From the NCBI GenBank assembly GCA_022823145.1, contig JAJDXS010000078.1:62001-126000 (forward strand): a stretch of DNA of 64,000 bases. Reading direction: 5' to 3'. Under the pieces are notes generated by a model. It did no database searches, was not told the DNA's origin, and was given only the letters and a program-made list of their open reading frames with translations. Both the position numbers and the translations under genes were made by a program. The DNA is from Gemmatimonadota bacterium. Its GTDB lineage: Bacteria; Gemmatimonadota; Gemmatimonadetes; Longimicrobiales; Gaopeijiaceae. Positions 1 to 8,565 of this stretch are shown piece after piece. How positions within the stretch are numbered: position 1 is the first letter of the stretch; the number at the start of each line of letters is the position of its first letter.

Positions 1-1557
1 CTACGAAGCCGCCGGGGTCTGGCCGCAGCCCGCCTGGACCCGGGCTGCGATGTGGGTGCCCGTCTGGCTCATGCTACTGTGGACCGCCGTGCCGAAGCCG
101 AGCGACAGATACCCGGCCGCAAAGAGCCCGACGAAGGGCAGCGACCCCCACTGACCCCCGGCCACGGCCACAACCCCCGACACCAGCATGAAGACACCCG
201 CGCCCAGCGCGAGCCCGCGCCCGGGGAACCCGCCCCGCGACGCATCGTAGCTCGACCGCCCCGCGCCTCCCGTCTTGGGTGTCCGCTCGAAGGGGTCGCG
301 GAAGCGCCACAGACCGCGCAGAACCGCCCGACTCAGCAGCGCGGACAGCCCCGCACCGAGCGCGAGCGTCCCCGCCACGCCCCTGGCCGTCCCGCCCGCG
401 GTCCGTCCCCGTCTCCGGGCGGCCGCCGAGTAGAACACGATGAACGGCGCCGTCGCCGCCAGAAACAGCGCCAGGTCGAGCCACCACAGCCCGTCCATGC
501 CCAGCGCCCGCCTTCCCAGCGCGGAGGGTACGATGAGGAGGGAGAGGGCGAAGGTGAGCGGATGGGCGAGATGGCCGCACAGATGCACGAAGGCCTCGAA
601 CTTCAGCGCCGGCCGGAAGGGCGCGCGCAGCAGACGCGGGAGCACCTTGCGCGCGGTCTGCACCCCGCCCTGCGACCACCGCCGCTGCTGCACGAGGAGC
701 GAAGCCGGCGAATTCGGAAGCTCGGCAGGCGCGCCCACGTCGTCCCGAAGCACGAAACGCCAGCCCGCCATCTGCGCGCGGTAGCTGATGTCCAGGTCCT
801 CGGTGAGGGTGTCGGACTGCCACCCGCCCGCGTCCACAAGCGCCTCGCGGCGCCACAGCCCCGCCGTACCGTTGAAGTTGAAGAACCTGCCGCCCAGGTA
901 GCGCCCGCGCTGCTCCAGGAAGAAGTGTCCGTCGAGCAGCAGCGCCTGGGCGCGCGTCAGCCACGACTCGTCCTCGTTGAGGTGATCCCAGCGCGCCTGC
1001 ACCATTCCGACCCGGGGGTCCGCCATCGACGGCAGCAGGCGCTCAAGGAGGTCGGGGCCGGGAACGAAGTCCGCATCCAGGATGAGGACGTACTCGCCCG
1101 TCGCCGACTCCAGGCCCGCGGCCAGAGCGCCCGCCTTGTAGCCGGTCCGTTCGGCGCGGTGGTGCACCGTGACGTCCACCCGTCTGCGGCGCCACGCCCG
1201 CGCGCGCCGCACGGCCAGGGCGGTCGTCTCGTCGGTGGAATCGTCCAGCACCTGGATCTGCAGGTGCGTCCGCGGATGCGACAGCCGGCAGGCCGCGTCG
1301 ATCAGCCGCTCGACCACGTGCTTCTCGTTGAAGACGGGGAGCTGCACGGTCACCCGGGCCGGGGAAGTGCCGCCGCCCTTCCCTGGTGCCGCCGCATCGG
1401 TGCTCGGAGCACGCCGCCGCGACAGCAGCAGCAGCGACAGCCGATGCCCCGCGAACGGCAGCAGAAGCGCCAGGACCAGCGCATACAGCGACACCGCAGC
1501 CACGCTCAGGGCCTCGGTCAGGCCGAGGGCACCGCCGAATCCGGGAACGTCGATCAC
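1..1557 (-). CDS. Membrane family 2 glycosyltransferase (cellulose-synthase-like)
   Basis: A 518-residue processive-type GT2 enzyme that should transfer sugar from a nucleotide sugar at the inner face of the cytoplasmic membrane. One N-terminal helix (about residues 14-38) precedes the GT-A domain. Visible motifs are VLDDSTDE (Asp105/106), the DAD at 161-163, the TED base at 252-254 and QQRRW at 290-294, the full D,D,D,QxxRW set. About five hydrophobic helices follow from residue 333 to the C-terminus. It starts at GTG (1557-1555), which overlaps the TGA of pgeF upstream as GTGA, so the two are translationally coupled. The stop codon is the first three bases of the window, so the gene is complete. 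The sugar and acceptor cannot be told from sequence; GT2 proteins of this shape include glucan and glucosylceramide/mannan synthases. Confidence 0.9.
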   Translation of the reverse strand: MIDVPGFGGALGLTEALSVAAVSLYALVLALLLPFAGHRLSLLLLSRRRAPSTDAAAPGKGGGTSPARVTVQLPVFNEKHVVERLIDAACRLSHPRTHLQIQVLDDSTDETTALAVRRARAWRRRRVDVTVHHRAERTGYKAGALAAGLESATGEYVLILDADFVPGPDLLERLLPSMADPRVGMVQARWDHLNEDESWLTRAQALLLDGHFFLEQRGRYLGGRFFNFNGTAGLWRREALVDAGGWQSDTLTEDLDISYRAQMAGWRFVLRDDVGAPAELPNSPASLLVQQRRWSQGGVQTARKVLPRLLRAPFRPALKFEAFVHLCGHLAHPLTFALSLLIVPSALGRRALGMDGLWWLDLALFLAATAPFIVFYSAAARRRGRTAGGTARGVAGTLALGAGLSALLSRAVLRGLWRFRDPFERTPKTGGAGRSSYDASRGGFPGRGLALGAGVFMLVSGVVAVAGGQWGSLPFVGLFAAGYLSLGFGTAVHSSMSQTGTHIAARVQAGCGQTPAAS

Positions 1558-2297
1558 GCCGGACGCCGCCGTGCCCGCTCACCCGACTCGGGAAGGATCC
1601 CGATGAAGCCGAGGTGGCGCCCGCTGTCGCCCCGCCGGTGCGAGAAGTACCGTCCGTTCCCGCCGCAAAGCGTGCAGTCGCGGCTCACGCTCAGGCGCTC
1701 GTTCCGAACGCCGGCACCGATTGCGCGCCGCCGGATCACGCCGCGCAGGTCTATCGGCGCCGGCCCGGGCGCTGGCGCTTCGCCGAGCGCCGCGAACACC
1801 TCCGGTCCCACTTCGTAGCACCGGCCGCAGATGGCGGGACCGAGGTGCACGAACAGCTCCGCCGGTGCACTGCCGCACTCGCGGACCATCACGTCGAGCC
1901 CGCGCTCCAGCACACCCGCCGCCGTCCCGCGCCAGCCGGCGTGGAGGAGCGCGACCGCCCCGTGGACGGGATCCGCCACGAAGACCGGGACGCAGTCGGC
2001 GAGCGTGACCGTCAGGAGCAGCCCGGCGGTCCGCGTGACATGGCCGTCGCCGTCCCCCAGGACCGATGCTCCCGCCGGCACATCCGCATGCACGCGCGTG
2101 AGCGACCCGTGCACCTGCCGGCTGCGGACCACCGAGCGCCATCCCGAATCCAGCAGGGCCGCGGCAGCCCCGCCAGCCGGATCGGAAGCCGAACGCCCGC
2201 CGTTCGCGGTCTCCTCGCCCGACCCGAACCCTCGCCACGTGGTCCCGGCCCGGAGCCACGGAAGTCGGGCGTCCCATCCCGGGATGCTGGTGGTCAT
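1554..2297 (-). CDS. pgeF: PgeF/YfiH-family laccase-domain protein (peptidoglycan editing factor)
   Basis: This 247-residue protein belongs to the DUF152/laccase-domain family. Members act as purine nucleoside phosphorylase/adenosine deaminase-like enzymes and in E. coli keep L-Ser out of the peptidoglycan stem. The metal ligands of the family are present: RQVHG (His63), TLADC (Cys102) and HAGWRG (His119), plus the later ICGRCYEVG segment and the C-terminal YFSHRR. Length is normal for the family. It starts at ATG 2297, divergent from sucA (2404). Its stop overlaps the start of the glycosyltransferase by 4 bases, which suggests one envelope-related transcript. Confidence 0.9.
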   Translation of the reverse strand: MTTSIPGWDARLPWLRAGTTWRGFGSGEETANGGRSASDPAGGAAAALLDSGWRSVVRSRQVHGSLTRVHADVPAGASVLGDGDGHVTRTAGLLLTVTLADCVPVFVADPVHGAVALLHAGWRGTAAGVLERGLDVMVRECGSAPAELFVHLGPAICGRCYEVGPEVFAALGEAPAPGPAPIDLRGVIRRRAIGAGVRNERLSVSRDCTLCGGNGRYFSHRRGDSGRHLGFIGILPESGERARRRPA

Positions 2298-2403
2298 TGC
2301 GGGCCCCCTGCTAGTCTATCGGCGCGGGCGTCTGTTCGCCGGAAGCGAAACGTGCCGTCTGCATCTTACTCGGAAGGGAAAAACTACTAGCTTTCTGTCC
2401 ACC

Positions 2404-5280
2404 ATGAGCAGCACCTACTTCGATAGCCAGAACGCGGCGTACGTTCAGGCCCTCTACGAAGACTTCACGCGGAACCCGGAAGCTGTTCCGCGCCCGTGGC
2501 GGGAGTTCTTCGAGAGCGACGCAGGCGCGTTGCTGGACGCGGGTCTGATCGTCGTTGACGGCAAGTCTGCCGAGGCGCAGGCGCGCGCCGCAGGGCCGGT
2601 AGTGGGCGCACCTGCCGCACCGGCTGCGCTGGCCCCACCCGTCGCGCCAGCCCCGGCCGCCGAACCGCCGCCCGCGCCCGCCACCGCGGATCTGGACCGC
2701 CTTCTCCCCCTCGTGGCCCGGGCAGCCCGACTCCTGCAGGCGTTCCGGGAGCACGGCCACCAGGCGGCGCGGATAGACCCGCTGGGAAGCGAACCTCCGG
2801 GTCATCCCCAACTTGATCCTGCGTACTTCGGAACGACCATGGAGGAGCTGGAGGAGATTCCCACCTCGGTGCTCTTCCCCGAAGGCGGCGAGTCGCCACT
2901 CGCGTTCACGCTGGACCGGCTGAAGGCCATCTACAGCGGCGACCTGGGCTACGAGTTCGAGCACCTTGAGGATCCCGAGAAGGTTGCCTGGCTCTGGGAA
3001 CAGGTCGAGAGGGGAACGCACTTCGCGGGGTACACCGACGAGGACCGCATCAGGACGCTGGACAGGCTCACCCAGGTCGAGGGATTCGAGCAGTTCCTGC
3101 ACCGCGCCTATCTGGGCCAGAAGCGATTCTCGATAGAGGGCCTCGACATGATGGTCCCGATCATCGACGAGGCGATCGAGTTCGCGGCAGCGGCGGGCGC
3201 CACCGAGGTCGTCATCGGCATGGCTCATCGGGGGCGGCTGAATGTGCTGACGCACATCATGGGAGTTTCCTACGCCGAGATCCTGGCCGAATTCGAGGAG
3301 GGCGCGGCGCCCGGGAGCGCGCTCTGGGTGCCCGATCCCGGCACCGGGGACGTGAAGTACCACTACGGCGCCACCGGGGACTATCCGCTGCGTTCGGGCG
3401 GTACGGTGCGGGTCACCATGCCCCCCAATCCCAGCCACCTGGAGTTCGTCAACCCGGTCATCCTCGGAATGGCGCGCACGCAGCAGTACGTGGACCGGAA
3501 CGGCGGCACCGAACGGGATCCGTCGCTGGTCGTGCCGATCCTGCTTCACGGTGACGCGGCCTTCGCCGCCGAGGGGGTGGTGGCCGAGACGCTCAATCTG
3601 GCGCGTCTGAAGGGTTACGAGGTCGGCGGCACCATCCACATCATCGGCAACAACCAGGTCGGCTTCACGACCAACCCGGGTGACGGCCGCTCGACGCGCT
3701 ACGCCAGCGACCTCGCCAAGGGCTACGACATTCCGGTCATCCACGCCAACGCGGACGCGCCGGAGGAATGCCTGGCGGCGATGCGGCTGGCGATGGCGTA
3801 CCGGGCGCGGTTCAACGCGGACGCGGTGATCGACCTCATGGGATACCGGCGCCACGGCCACAACGAGGCCGACGAGCCCGGGTACACTCAGCCGCTCCTC
3901 TACCGGTGGATCAGCGACCACCCCACGGCGCGCAGGCAGTGGGCCGCGGAGCTCGTCGCGCGCGGACTGATCACGCCGGCCGAGGCCGACGAGCGGGTCA
4001 GCGCCTTCGCCGCCCGGCTCCGCGCCGAGAAGGACGGGCGCGTGCAGGCGGAGGCAAAGGCGGCGCCGGCGTGGACGACCCCCAGCTACAGCGCCATCGA
4101 TCAGGACTTCGAGATGGACACCGGCGTGTCCCTGGAGCGGCTGGAGCGGATCAACGACGCGCACCTCGCCGTCCCCGAGGGCTTTGCGGTGCATCCCAAG
4201 CTGATGCGCCAGCTGAAGCGGCGGGGCGACGACTTCGGCCCGGACTTCCGTCTCGTGTGGGGGCACGCGGAGGCGCTGGGCATCGGCTCTCTGCTCGAAG
4301 AAGGGGTCCCGGTGCGGCTCTCCGGCCAGGACTGCGAGCGGGGCACCTTCAGCCAGCGCCACCTGGTTCTCAACGACCCGAATACCGGCGAGCGCTGCAC
4401 GCCCCTTGCCAGGGTGTCCGACACCCGTTTCGAGATCTACAACTCGCCGCTCACCGAGGCGGCCACGATCGGCTTCGAGTACGGCGTGGCCGTGGCCGCG
4501 GACCGCGACCTCGTGCTGTGGGAGGCCCAGTTCGGCGACTTCGTGAACGTCGCGCAGGTCATGATCGATCAGTTCCTCTCGGCTGGCTGGTCCAAGTGGG
4601 GACAGCGCTCCCGCCTTACCCTCCTTCTGCCGCACGGCTACGAGGGGCAGGGGCCGGAGCACTCGAGCGCGCGCCTGGAGCGCTTCCTCCAGCTCTGCGC
4701 CGAGGACAACATGCGCGTCGTCTACCCGTCGACGCCGGCCCAGTACTTCCACCTGCTGCGGCTTCAGGCGCTCACCGAGCCCGAGCGGCCGCTGATCGTG
4801 ATGACGCCGAAGAGCCTGCTGCGGCTGCCTGCGGCGACCTCGGTGGTGGGCGACCTGGTGGGCGGCGGCTTCCAGAAGGTGATCGACGACCCATCGATCG
4901 GCTCGGACGAGGCCGCGGGGGCGGTCCGGCGTCTTGTTCTGTGCAGCGGCAAGGTCTACTACGATCTCGCCGCTTCGGAACTGCGCGCCGGGGCCGCGGA
5001 CACGGCCATCGTGCGGGTCGAGACGCTTTACCCGTTCCCGAAGGACGAGATCGAAGCCCTTCTCGACCGCTATCCGAACGTCGAGACGGCCACCTGGACG
5101 CAGGAGGAGCCGATGAACATGGGAGCGCTCACCTACATCCTGCCGCGCCTGCGCAGCGTGCTCCCGACCTCGGTCCGGCTGCGCCACCTCTCCCGGCCCG
5201 AGCGCGCGAGCCCGGCCGAGGGGAACCCCCACAACCACGCCGTCACGCAACGCGAGATCGTTACCAGGGCCCTCGGGTGA
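2404..5280 (+). CDS. sucA: 2-oxoglutarate dehydrogenase E1 component
   Basis: The 958-residue thiamine-diphosphate enzyme decarboxylates 2-oxoglutarate in the TCA cycle and passes the succinyl group to E2. The start chosen is ATG 2404, because the next residues (YFDSQNAAYVQALYEDF) match the usual N-terminal E2-docking helix of the family. The frame is open further upstream to about 1831, but that part lies antisense to pgeF. Visible motifs are AHRGRLNVL near residue 273, GDAAFAAEG near 383, GNNQVGFTT, GHNEADEP near 486 and SGQDCERGTFSQRH near 640. An Ala/Pro-rich linker sits at about residues 62-97. No E2 or E3 gene is in the window. The threonine ammonia-lyase starts 10 bases after the stop. 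Confidence 0.96.
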   Translation: MSSTYFDSQNAAYVQALYEDFTRNPEAVPRPWREFFESDAGALLDAGLIVVDGKSAEAQARAAGPVVGAPAAPAALAPPVAPAPAAEPPPAPATADLDRLLPLVARAARLLQAFREHGHQAARIDPLGSEPPGHPQLDPAYFGTTMEELEEIPTSVLFPEGGESPLAFTLDRLKAIYSGDLGYEFEHLEDPEKVAWLWEQVERGTHFAGYTDEDRIRTLDRLTQVEGFEQFLHRAYLGQKRFSIEGLDMMVPIIDEAIEFAAAAGATEVVIGMAHRGRLNVLTHIMGVSYAEILAEFEEGAAPGSALWVPDPGTGDVKYHYGATGDYPLRSGGTVRVTMPPNPSHLEFVNPVILGMARTQQYVDRNGGTERDPSLVVPILLHGDAAFAAEGVVAETLNLARLKGYEVGGTIHIIGNNQVGFTTNPGDGRSTRYASDLAKGYDIPVIHANADAPEECLAAMRLAMAYRARFNADAVIDLMGYRRHGHNEADEPGYTQPLLYRWISDHPTARRQWAAELVARGLITPAEADERVSAFAARLRAEKDGRVQAEAKAAPAWTTPSYSAIDQDFEMDTGVSLERLERINDAHLAVPEGFAVHPKLMRQLKRRGDDFGPDFRLVWGHAEALGIGSLLEEGVPVRLSGQDCERGTFSQRHLVLNDPNTGERCTPLARVSDTRFEIYNSPLTEAATIGFEYGVAVAADRDLVLWEAQFGDFVNVAQVMIDQFLSAGWSKWGQRSRLTLLLPHGYEGQGPEHSSARLERFLQLCAEDNMRVVYPSTPAQYFHLLRLQALTEPERPLIVMTPKSLLRLPAATSVVGDLVGGGFQKVIDDPSIGSDEAAGAVRRLVLCSGKVYYDLAASELRAGAADTAIVRVETLYPFPKDEIEALLDRYPNVETATWTQEEPMNMGALTYILPRLRSVLPTSVRLRHLSRPERASPAEGNPHNHAVTQREIVTRALG

Positions 5281-5290
5281 CCGGGGGACG

Positions 5291-6502
5291 ATGCTCACCG
5301 CCTCGGACGTAGACGCCGCACGCACCCGAATCGCGCCGCACGTCGTTCTGACCGGGTGTCCCCAGTCCTTCGCCATCGGCGAGGCGGTCGGCTGCCGGGT
5401 GCAGCTGAAGGCGGAACTGCGGCAGCAGACGGGATCGTTCAAGGACCGCGGGTCGCTCAACAAGCTGCTGCTGCTGAGCCGCGAGCAACGGGAGGCCGGG
5501 GTTGTGGCGGCCAGCGCGGGGAACCACGCCCAGGCGCTCGCCCGGCACGCCGCACGGCTGGGAATCCCCTGCACGATCGTCATGCCGGACACCGCGCCGC
5601 TGATCAAGGTCAGCAACACGCGCGCGAGCGGGGCGAAGGTCATCCAGACCGGAGAGACGCTGTCGGACGGCATGGTCGTGGTGGAGCGCCTGATCGGCGA
5701 GGAGGGCCTCACCCTGGTACACGCCTTCGACGACTTGGCCGTGATGGCTGGGCAGGGCACGATGGGGCTGGAGATCCTCGAGCAGGTGCCGGACGTGAGC
5801 ACCATCGTGGTCCCGGTAGGCGGCGGCGGCATGATCTCGGGCATCGCGACCGCGGTCAAGGCGCGCAAGCCGGACGTGCGCATTGTCGGTGTCGAGGCCG
5901 CCGCGTCTCCCGGTGCGGTGCGGTCGCTCGAGGCGGGAGCTCCCACGCACGTCGAGCTCTCGGACACGCTCGCCGACGGGATCGCGGTGAAGCAGATCGG
6001 CGACCTCGCCTACCCGCATATCGAGGCGTTGGCGGACGACGTCGTGCTGGTCGACGAGGACGAGATCATCCGCGCCATCTTCTTCCTCCTGGAGCGCGAG
6101 AAGCTGGTGGTCGAGGGCGCGGGCGCGGTCGGCGTAGCCGCGATTCTGGAAGGCAGGGCAGGGCTGCGAACCGGAGAGACGGTTGCGTGCGTGCTGTCCG
6201 GCGGCAACATCGACATGAACATGGTGTCGCGGATCATCGACCGCGGCCTCTGGGCCGACGGCCGCCTCGCCAGCCTGTCCGTGGTGGTGCGCGACCGGCC
6301 CGGCTATCTCAACGAAGTCACCGCCGTCGTCGCGATCGAGGGCGCCAACGTGCTCCACATCGAGCACACGCGCGCCTTCGGCGACATCGCGGTGGGCAAG
6401 GTGGGGATCGAGATGAAGATCGAAAGCCGCGGCCGCGACCACGTGGCGGCCATCGTCGCCCACCTGCGCGAGCTGGGGCATCAGGTTGAGGAGGTATTGT
6501 AA
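5291..6502 (+). CDS. ilvA: Threonine ammonia-lyase with C-terminal ACT domain
   Basis: This 403-residue fold-type II PLP enzyme deaminates threonine to 2-oxobutyrate, the first step toward isoleucine. Lys51 in GSFKDRG is the Schiff-base lysine, ASAGNHAQ binds the substrate carboxylate and the GGGGMISG loop near residue 177 holds the PLP phosphate. A single ACT-like domain follows from about residue 325, the layout of the shorter IlvA/TdcB forms that are allosterically controlled by amino acids. The start ATG 5291 follows a GGGGGA stretch and lies 10 bases after sucA, so the two are probably co-transcribed. The TAA stop lies in the left arm of the hairpin at 6497-6537. Confidence 0.93.
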   Translation: MLTASDVDAARTRIAPHVVLTGCPQSFAIGEAVGCRVQLKAELRQQTGSFKDRGSLNKLLLLSREQREAGVVAASAGNHAQALARHAARLGIPCTIVMPDTAPLIKVSNTRASGAKVIQTGETLSDGMVVVERLIGEEGLTLVHAFDDLAVMAGQGTMGLEILEQVPDVSTIVVPVGGGGMISGIATAVKARKPDVRIVGVEAAASPGAVRSLEAGAPTHVELSDTLADGIAVKQIGDLAYPHIEALADDVVLVDEDEIIRAIFFLLEREKLVVEGAGAVGVAAILEGRAGLRTGETVACVLSGGNIDMNMVSRIIDRGLWADGRLASLSVVVRDRPGYLNEVTAVVAIEGANVLHIEHTRAFGDIAVGKVGIEMKIESRGRDHVAAIVAHLRELGHQVEEVL

Positions 6503-6537
6503 AGACGACGCTACATTATGTCATGTTGTCTTTACAA
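6497..6537. terminator. Hairpin between convergent ilvA and the OFA transporter; repeat copy 1
   Basis: The arms TTGTAAAGAC (6497-6506) and GTCTTTACAA (6528-6537) are perfectly complementary. The stem continues inward through GAC/GTT with one G-T wobble on the + transcript. The loop holds TACATTATG. The ilvA stop sits in the left arm and the transporter stop (6521-6523) in the loop. There is no T-tract and the arms are A/T-rich, so it is not a textbook intrinsic terminator. Its place between convergent genes suggests bidirectional termination or 3'-end protection. It is related to the element at 20653-20697. Confidence 0.6.
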
Positions 6538-7822
6538 GTCCATGGCGTTCCAGCGTGTGCGCCAGGGTAGGCCGTCCCAGGCGCATGCGCTCATCATCGA
6601 GCAGGAACGAGAAGATGTAGCCCGCGCCGAGCATCAGAATCCCGATAAGGAAACAGTACATCACGGCCCGGTCGGGATAGACGTCCTTGAGGTACCCGAC
6701 GAAGAGCGGACCGCTGATTCCCGCCGCCGACCACGCGGTGAGAATGGTGCCGTAGATCCTGGACATCTTCTGCGCACCGAAGACCTCCAGGATGAACGAC
6801 GGCATGGTGGCGAATCCGCCGCCGAAGCATAGCAGCACGTAGCAGACCAGCACCGAGAAGACCCAGGGATTGGTCTCGGACATGAGAACCCCGAACACGA
6901 TCATCTGGCTTGCCAGCAGGACCCTGAAGATCATCACCCTTCCGAAGCGGTCGGAGAGCCAGGCCCAGAGTATCCGTCCCACCCCGTTGCAAACGGAACT
7001 CACGGCGATCAGCGTGGCCCCGTACTCGGCCAGCACGGCCGGTTCGAGCGACGGGTCGGAAAGCCCCCAGACCTCCTGCAGCAGCTCGGACTGGAAGCTG
7101 ATGACGGAGATGCCGGCCGCGATGTTGAAGAAGAATACGAGCCACATCACCGCGAACCTGCCGGTGAACAGGTAGGGGCGCGCCGATTCCGTTTCGGCCA
7201 GCGGCCGGGCCGCCCGGGCCGGCGCCCCGGCCTTTGCGGCCGGTTCCTCCTCCGGGTTGCTCAACATCAGGCTGCACGGAATGAGGATGCACGCGAAGAC
7301 GATCCCCAGCCACAGGAACACCGTCGCCAGATCACTGTCGGCCCGCACGACCAGGAACGGCGCGAGCACCTTGCTCAGCAGGAGCGCGCCCACCCCGAAC
7401 CCCATGACCACAATACCGGTTGCCAGACCCCGCATGTCGGGGAACCACTTGGCGACCGTGACGACCGGCGTCACGTACCCCATCCCGATCCCTGCTCCCC
7501 CGATGACGCCATAGCCCAGATAGAAGAGCGTCACGTTGTCGAGCTGGAGGGCCAGCGACGCGATCACGTACCCGGCGCAGAACAGCACGCTGCCGGTCAG
7601 CGCAAGTACGCGGGGCCCCCACTTCGGCAGCATCTGTCCGGCCCAGCCCGCCGAGATCCCGAGAAAGAAGATCGCGAGACAGAACGAGAGCACGGTCTCG
7701 GTGTTGTTCCATCCGTACTGTCGGGCCAGCATCGTCTGGAAGAAGCTCCAGGCGTAGACCGTCCCCAGGCACATCTGCAACATCGTGCAACACAGCGCAA
7801 TGACGGTTCTGGGGACCCGCAT
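6521..7822 (-). CDS. MFS transporter, OFA (oxalate/formate antiporter) family
   Basis: A 433-residue, roughly 12-helix major-facilitator protein. It shows the OFA pattern: first helix ending LGTVYAWSFF, the GxGIGMGYVTPV segment in helix 4, and the FPDMRGLATGIVVMGFG stretch. The central cytoplasmic loop carries an Ala/Glu-rich linker. Known substrates in the family include oxalate, formate, pyruvate and other monocarboxylates; the one here cannot be told. The frame opens at 7867, but that start would overlap the upstream HAMP gene, so ATG 7822, 17 bases after that gene's stop, is preferred. It is the last gene of a three-gene operon behind a solute-binding protein and an orphan sensor. Confidence 0.85.
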   Translation of the reverse strand: MRVPRTVIALCCTMLQMCLGTVYAWSFFQTMLARQYGWNNTETVLSFCLAIFFLGISAGWAGQMLPKWGPRVLALTGSVLFCAGYVIASLALQLDNVTLFYLGYGVIGGAGIGMGYVTPVVTVAKWFPDMRGLATGIVVMGFGVGALLLSKVLAPFLVVRADSDLATVFLWLGIVFACILIPCSLMLSNPEEEPAAKAGAPARAARPLAETESARPYLFTGRFAVMWLVFFFNIAAGISVISFQSELLQEVWGLSDPSLEPAVLAEYGATLIAVSSVCNGVGRILWAWLSDRFGRVMIFRVLLASQMIVFGVLMSETNPWVFSVLVCYVLLCFGGGFATMPSFILEVFGAQKMSRIYGTILTAWSAAGISGPLFVGYLKDVYPDRAVMYCFLIGILMLGAGYIFSFLLDDERMRLGRPTLAHTLERHGLVKTT

Positions 7823-7838
7823 TCGCGAACGCGCCACT

Positions 7839-8564
7839 CTACGGCTCCCGGTCCGCCCCCGCCGCACGGCGGTTCACATGCATGAACAACCGGGCCAGTT
7901 CGCCCGCTTCGTCATCGCGCGAAAGCACGGGTTCATCCCCCGTCGCGCTCTCGCCTCCGGCCATCCGCACGGCGAACGCCAGCAGGTCCGCCAGCGGCTG
8001 CGAAGCCAGGTTCACGAACCAGAAGGTCAGCAGGCTGCCGATCACGAAGATGATGCCGAAGAGGGCCATCTGCGCTCCGATCGCCCTCTGGATCTTCAGT
8101 CCCAGAAGCTCCAGGTCCATGCCCACGTGAACGGTTCCGGCCACCCCGGAGAGGATCGGGGCTCCGACCTCGATGAAGTCGCCCAGCCCCGGCAGGCTCC
8201 GTTCCACTGTCGCGGTCGAAGACGCGTCGCTCGCCAGGATCTCGTCGGGGATACCCGGGACGAACGTGTGGGCGAGAAACTCTCCCGTCTCGCTGGTGAT
8301 GTAGATGTAGCGGATGCTCTCGATCTGGACGAACTGGTCGATGAGCGACTGCAGCGTGGCCAGGTTCCGGTTCAACAGGATGTCCACGCTGGAGTCGGCG
8401 ATGTTCTGCGCGATGCTCCGGCTGTTGCTCTCGTATTCGTCCGAAAGCTCACGCGAGACGGTGGTGATGGACAGGACCGAGACTGAAATCACGATCAGTC
8501 CGAAGAGCGCGAAGAAGAAGAAGCGCGTCTTGCGGAAGAGCTTGTGGACTCTCATGCGGGACAT
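7839..8564 (-). CDS. Cache/HAMP membrane sensor without output domain
   Basis: The 241-residue protein has a basic N-terminus, a first membrane helix (about 15-38), an extracytoplasmic Cache-like domain (about 40-160) with a YIYITSETGEFLAHTF strand pair, a second helix (about 165-187) and a HAMP domain that ends with DEAGELARLF. It stops right after HAMP, where chemoreceptors, histidine kinases and cyclases normally continue, so no output domain is encoded. The ATG lies one base after the stop of the substrate-binding protein gene (TGACATG), which means tight coupling. The transporter gene begins 17 bases downstream, leaving no room for a lost kinase. It may pair with a separate effector or regulate the transporter directly. 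Confidence 0.75.
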   Translation of the reverse strand: MSRMRVHKLFRKTRFFFFALFGLIVISVSVLSITTVSRELSDEYESNSRSIAQNIADSSVDILLNRNLATLQSLIDQFVQIESIRYIYITSETGEFLAHTFVPGIPDEILASDASSTATVERSLPGLGDFIEVGAPILSGVAGTVHVGMDLELLGLKIQRAIGAQMALFGIIFVIGSLLTFWFVNLASQPLADLLAFAVRMAGGESATGDEPVLSRDDEAGELARLFMHVNRRAAGADREP

Positions 8565-8565
8565 G

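Noticed and set aside
52-1818. A 588-codon open frame on the plus strand
   Set aside because: Antisense to the glycosyltransferase and pgeF; low-complexity Arg/Pro composition.
2311-5967. A 1218-codon open frame on the minus strand
   Set aside because: It lies antisense to sucA and ilvA, is rich in Arg/His/Gly typical of antisense frames in GC-rich DNA, and has no recognisable domain.
7839-7867. Frameshifted histidine kinase after the HAMP protein
   Set aside because: The transporter gene begins within 17 bases, so no kinase remnant can be present in any frame.
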